A DNA stretch of 64,000 bases from positions 94,905 to 158,904 of the forward strand of contig CAYYPW010000013.1 in assembly GCA_964473645.1 (NCBI GenBank), given 5' to 3'. The DNA is from HdN1 sp964473645. GTDB lineage: Bacteria; Pseudomonadota; Gammaproteobacteria; Pseudomonadales; Ketobacteraceae. A program made the position numbers and the translations under genes. Numbering within the stretch: position 1 is the first letter of the stretch; each line of letters begins with the position of its first letter. Shown piece by piece: positions 63,440 through 64,000 of the stretch. Below the pieces are notes generated by a model. That model was not told where the DNA came from. It did not search any database and saw only the letters and a list, made by a program, of their open reading frames with translations.

Positions 63440-64000
63440 CTAGTGGCTTCGGCGCAGCATGGGGGCTGCATGAGTACTGGCGTTCTTTTCAACAATAGCT
63501 TGTTGATATAACTCCCATTGCTTTTCGCCGATCACGTTAATGTCATAGCGTGATTCCACCCATTGACGGCCTTTCTCCTGCCACAGCCTCCACTGCTCAG
63601 ACTGGTTCAGCACCCTAAGAATGGCGGCTTCCATGGCCGAAGCGCTGCTATCCTCGACCAAGAACGCGGACATGCCGTCTTCAACGCATTCCGGGATCCC
63701 CCCGGTATTCGTCGCAATCACTATTTTACCGGACGCTTGCGCCTCCTGAATGACCACCCCTTGCGTTTCTTCCCGCTTGCCTTCTGAATCATGCAAGGAA
63801 GGCAGAATGAAAATATGGGCATTACGATACTCATCCAGCAAGTGCTGGCCTGTTAAGGCGCCGACCATTTTGATGACGTGCTCCATACCCAACGATCGAA
63901 TTTGTTGGCGTAAGTTATCTTCTTCATAACCCGCTCCGACAATACGGTATTCAATCGAATGTCCGGCCCTGACCAAATTGGCGACGGCCTCAATCACATA
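63440..64000 (-). CDS. Glycosyltransferase family 4, N-terminus beyond window
   Basis: Only the C-terminal ~186 residues are present: EYRIVGAGYEEDNLRQQIRS, HIFILPSLHDSEGKREETQG, VIQEAQASGKIVIATNTGGI. This is the donor-sugar domain of a GT4 enzyme, with the E-x7-E pattern. The frame is open to the window edge, so the ATG at 63997 is probably internal. Confidence 0.87.
   Translation of the reverse strand, partial: YVIEAVANLVRAGHSIEYRIVGAGYEEDNLRQQIRSLGMEHVIKMVGALTGQHLLDEYRNAHIFILPSLHDSEGKREETQGVVIQEAQASGKIVIATNTGGIPECVEDGMSAFLVEDSSASAMEAAILRVLNQSEQWRLWQEKGRQWVESRYDINVIGEKQWELYQQAIVEKNASTHAAPMLRRSH

Overview
The window reads as a chromosomal segment of a Gram-negative gammaproteobacterium. Evidence: FadL-type outer membrane transporters, a Blc-type lipocalin, RlmJ, a YebG-like SOS protein with a LexA-type box, MksF/E/B, an LdtD-type L,D-transpeptidase near a MepK-like protein, and FtsH. 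A marine, hydrocarbon- or lipid-using lineage (Cellvibrionales/Alcanivorax-like) is plausible from the gene mix, but that is inference. I see no rRNA, tRNA, CRISPR array, prophage or intact insertion sequence.

Layout. Positions 1-20.3 kb are a lipid and hydrophobic-compound region: a partial acyl-CoA synthetase, two FadL transporters, a His-box desaturase, an AraC regulator, a TetR gene divergent from an operon (M24 peptidase, an EphD-like epoxide hydrolase-SDR fusion, a PF10118 protein), a small lipoprotein, a DUF4282-like protein, a secreted protein of unknown function, an SNF2/SWIM helicase, a second TetR with a strong palindrome, and a lipocalin. Positions 20.4-21.5 kb hold a stand-alone JetD/MksG-type nuclease. 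Positions 21.9-23.3 kb hold a PEP-CTERM-like secreted esterase/phytase-fold protein. Positions 23.4-30.5 kb are an iron-linked imelysin cluster (imelysin, di-heme oxidoreductase, second imelysin, DUF1513) interrupted by a metalloprotease on the other strand. Positions 30.8-36.4 kb carry a secreted unknown, an accessory FtsH, a tail-anchored HPt protein and a cytochrome P450 frameshifted in its heme loop. Positions 36.5-42.4 kb are mksF-mksE-mksB. Positions 42.8-56.3 kb are mixed housekeeping and envelope genes. From 56.5 kb to the end is a polysaccharide/glycan cluster.

The most unusual structure is a four-copy family of 108-110 bp palindromic cassettes (3739-3846, 6415-6524, 11792-11899, 42568-42675). 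Each has the same 64-bp core, which aligns without gaps. Each core is flanked by 22-23 bp inverted-repeat arms that are near perfect within a copy but unrelated between copies. The core's inner hairpin covaries. No standard feature type explains a fixed-length element whose terminal inverted repeats are locus-specific.

Other observations: the JetD/MksG nuclease is encoded about 15 kb away from mksFEB; a duplicated imelysin/DUF1513 gene junction brackets the metalloprotease; two promoter-operators of matching design lie upstream of the AraC gene and the EphD operon; and a PAS protein ends in a CheZ-like CheY-binding tail. All functional statements come from reading motifs by eye. No searches or alignments were run.
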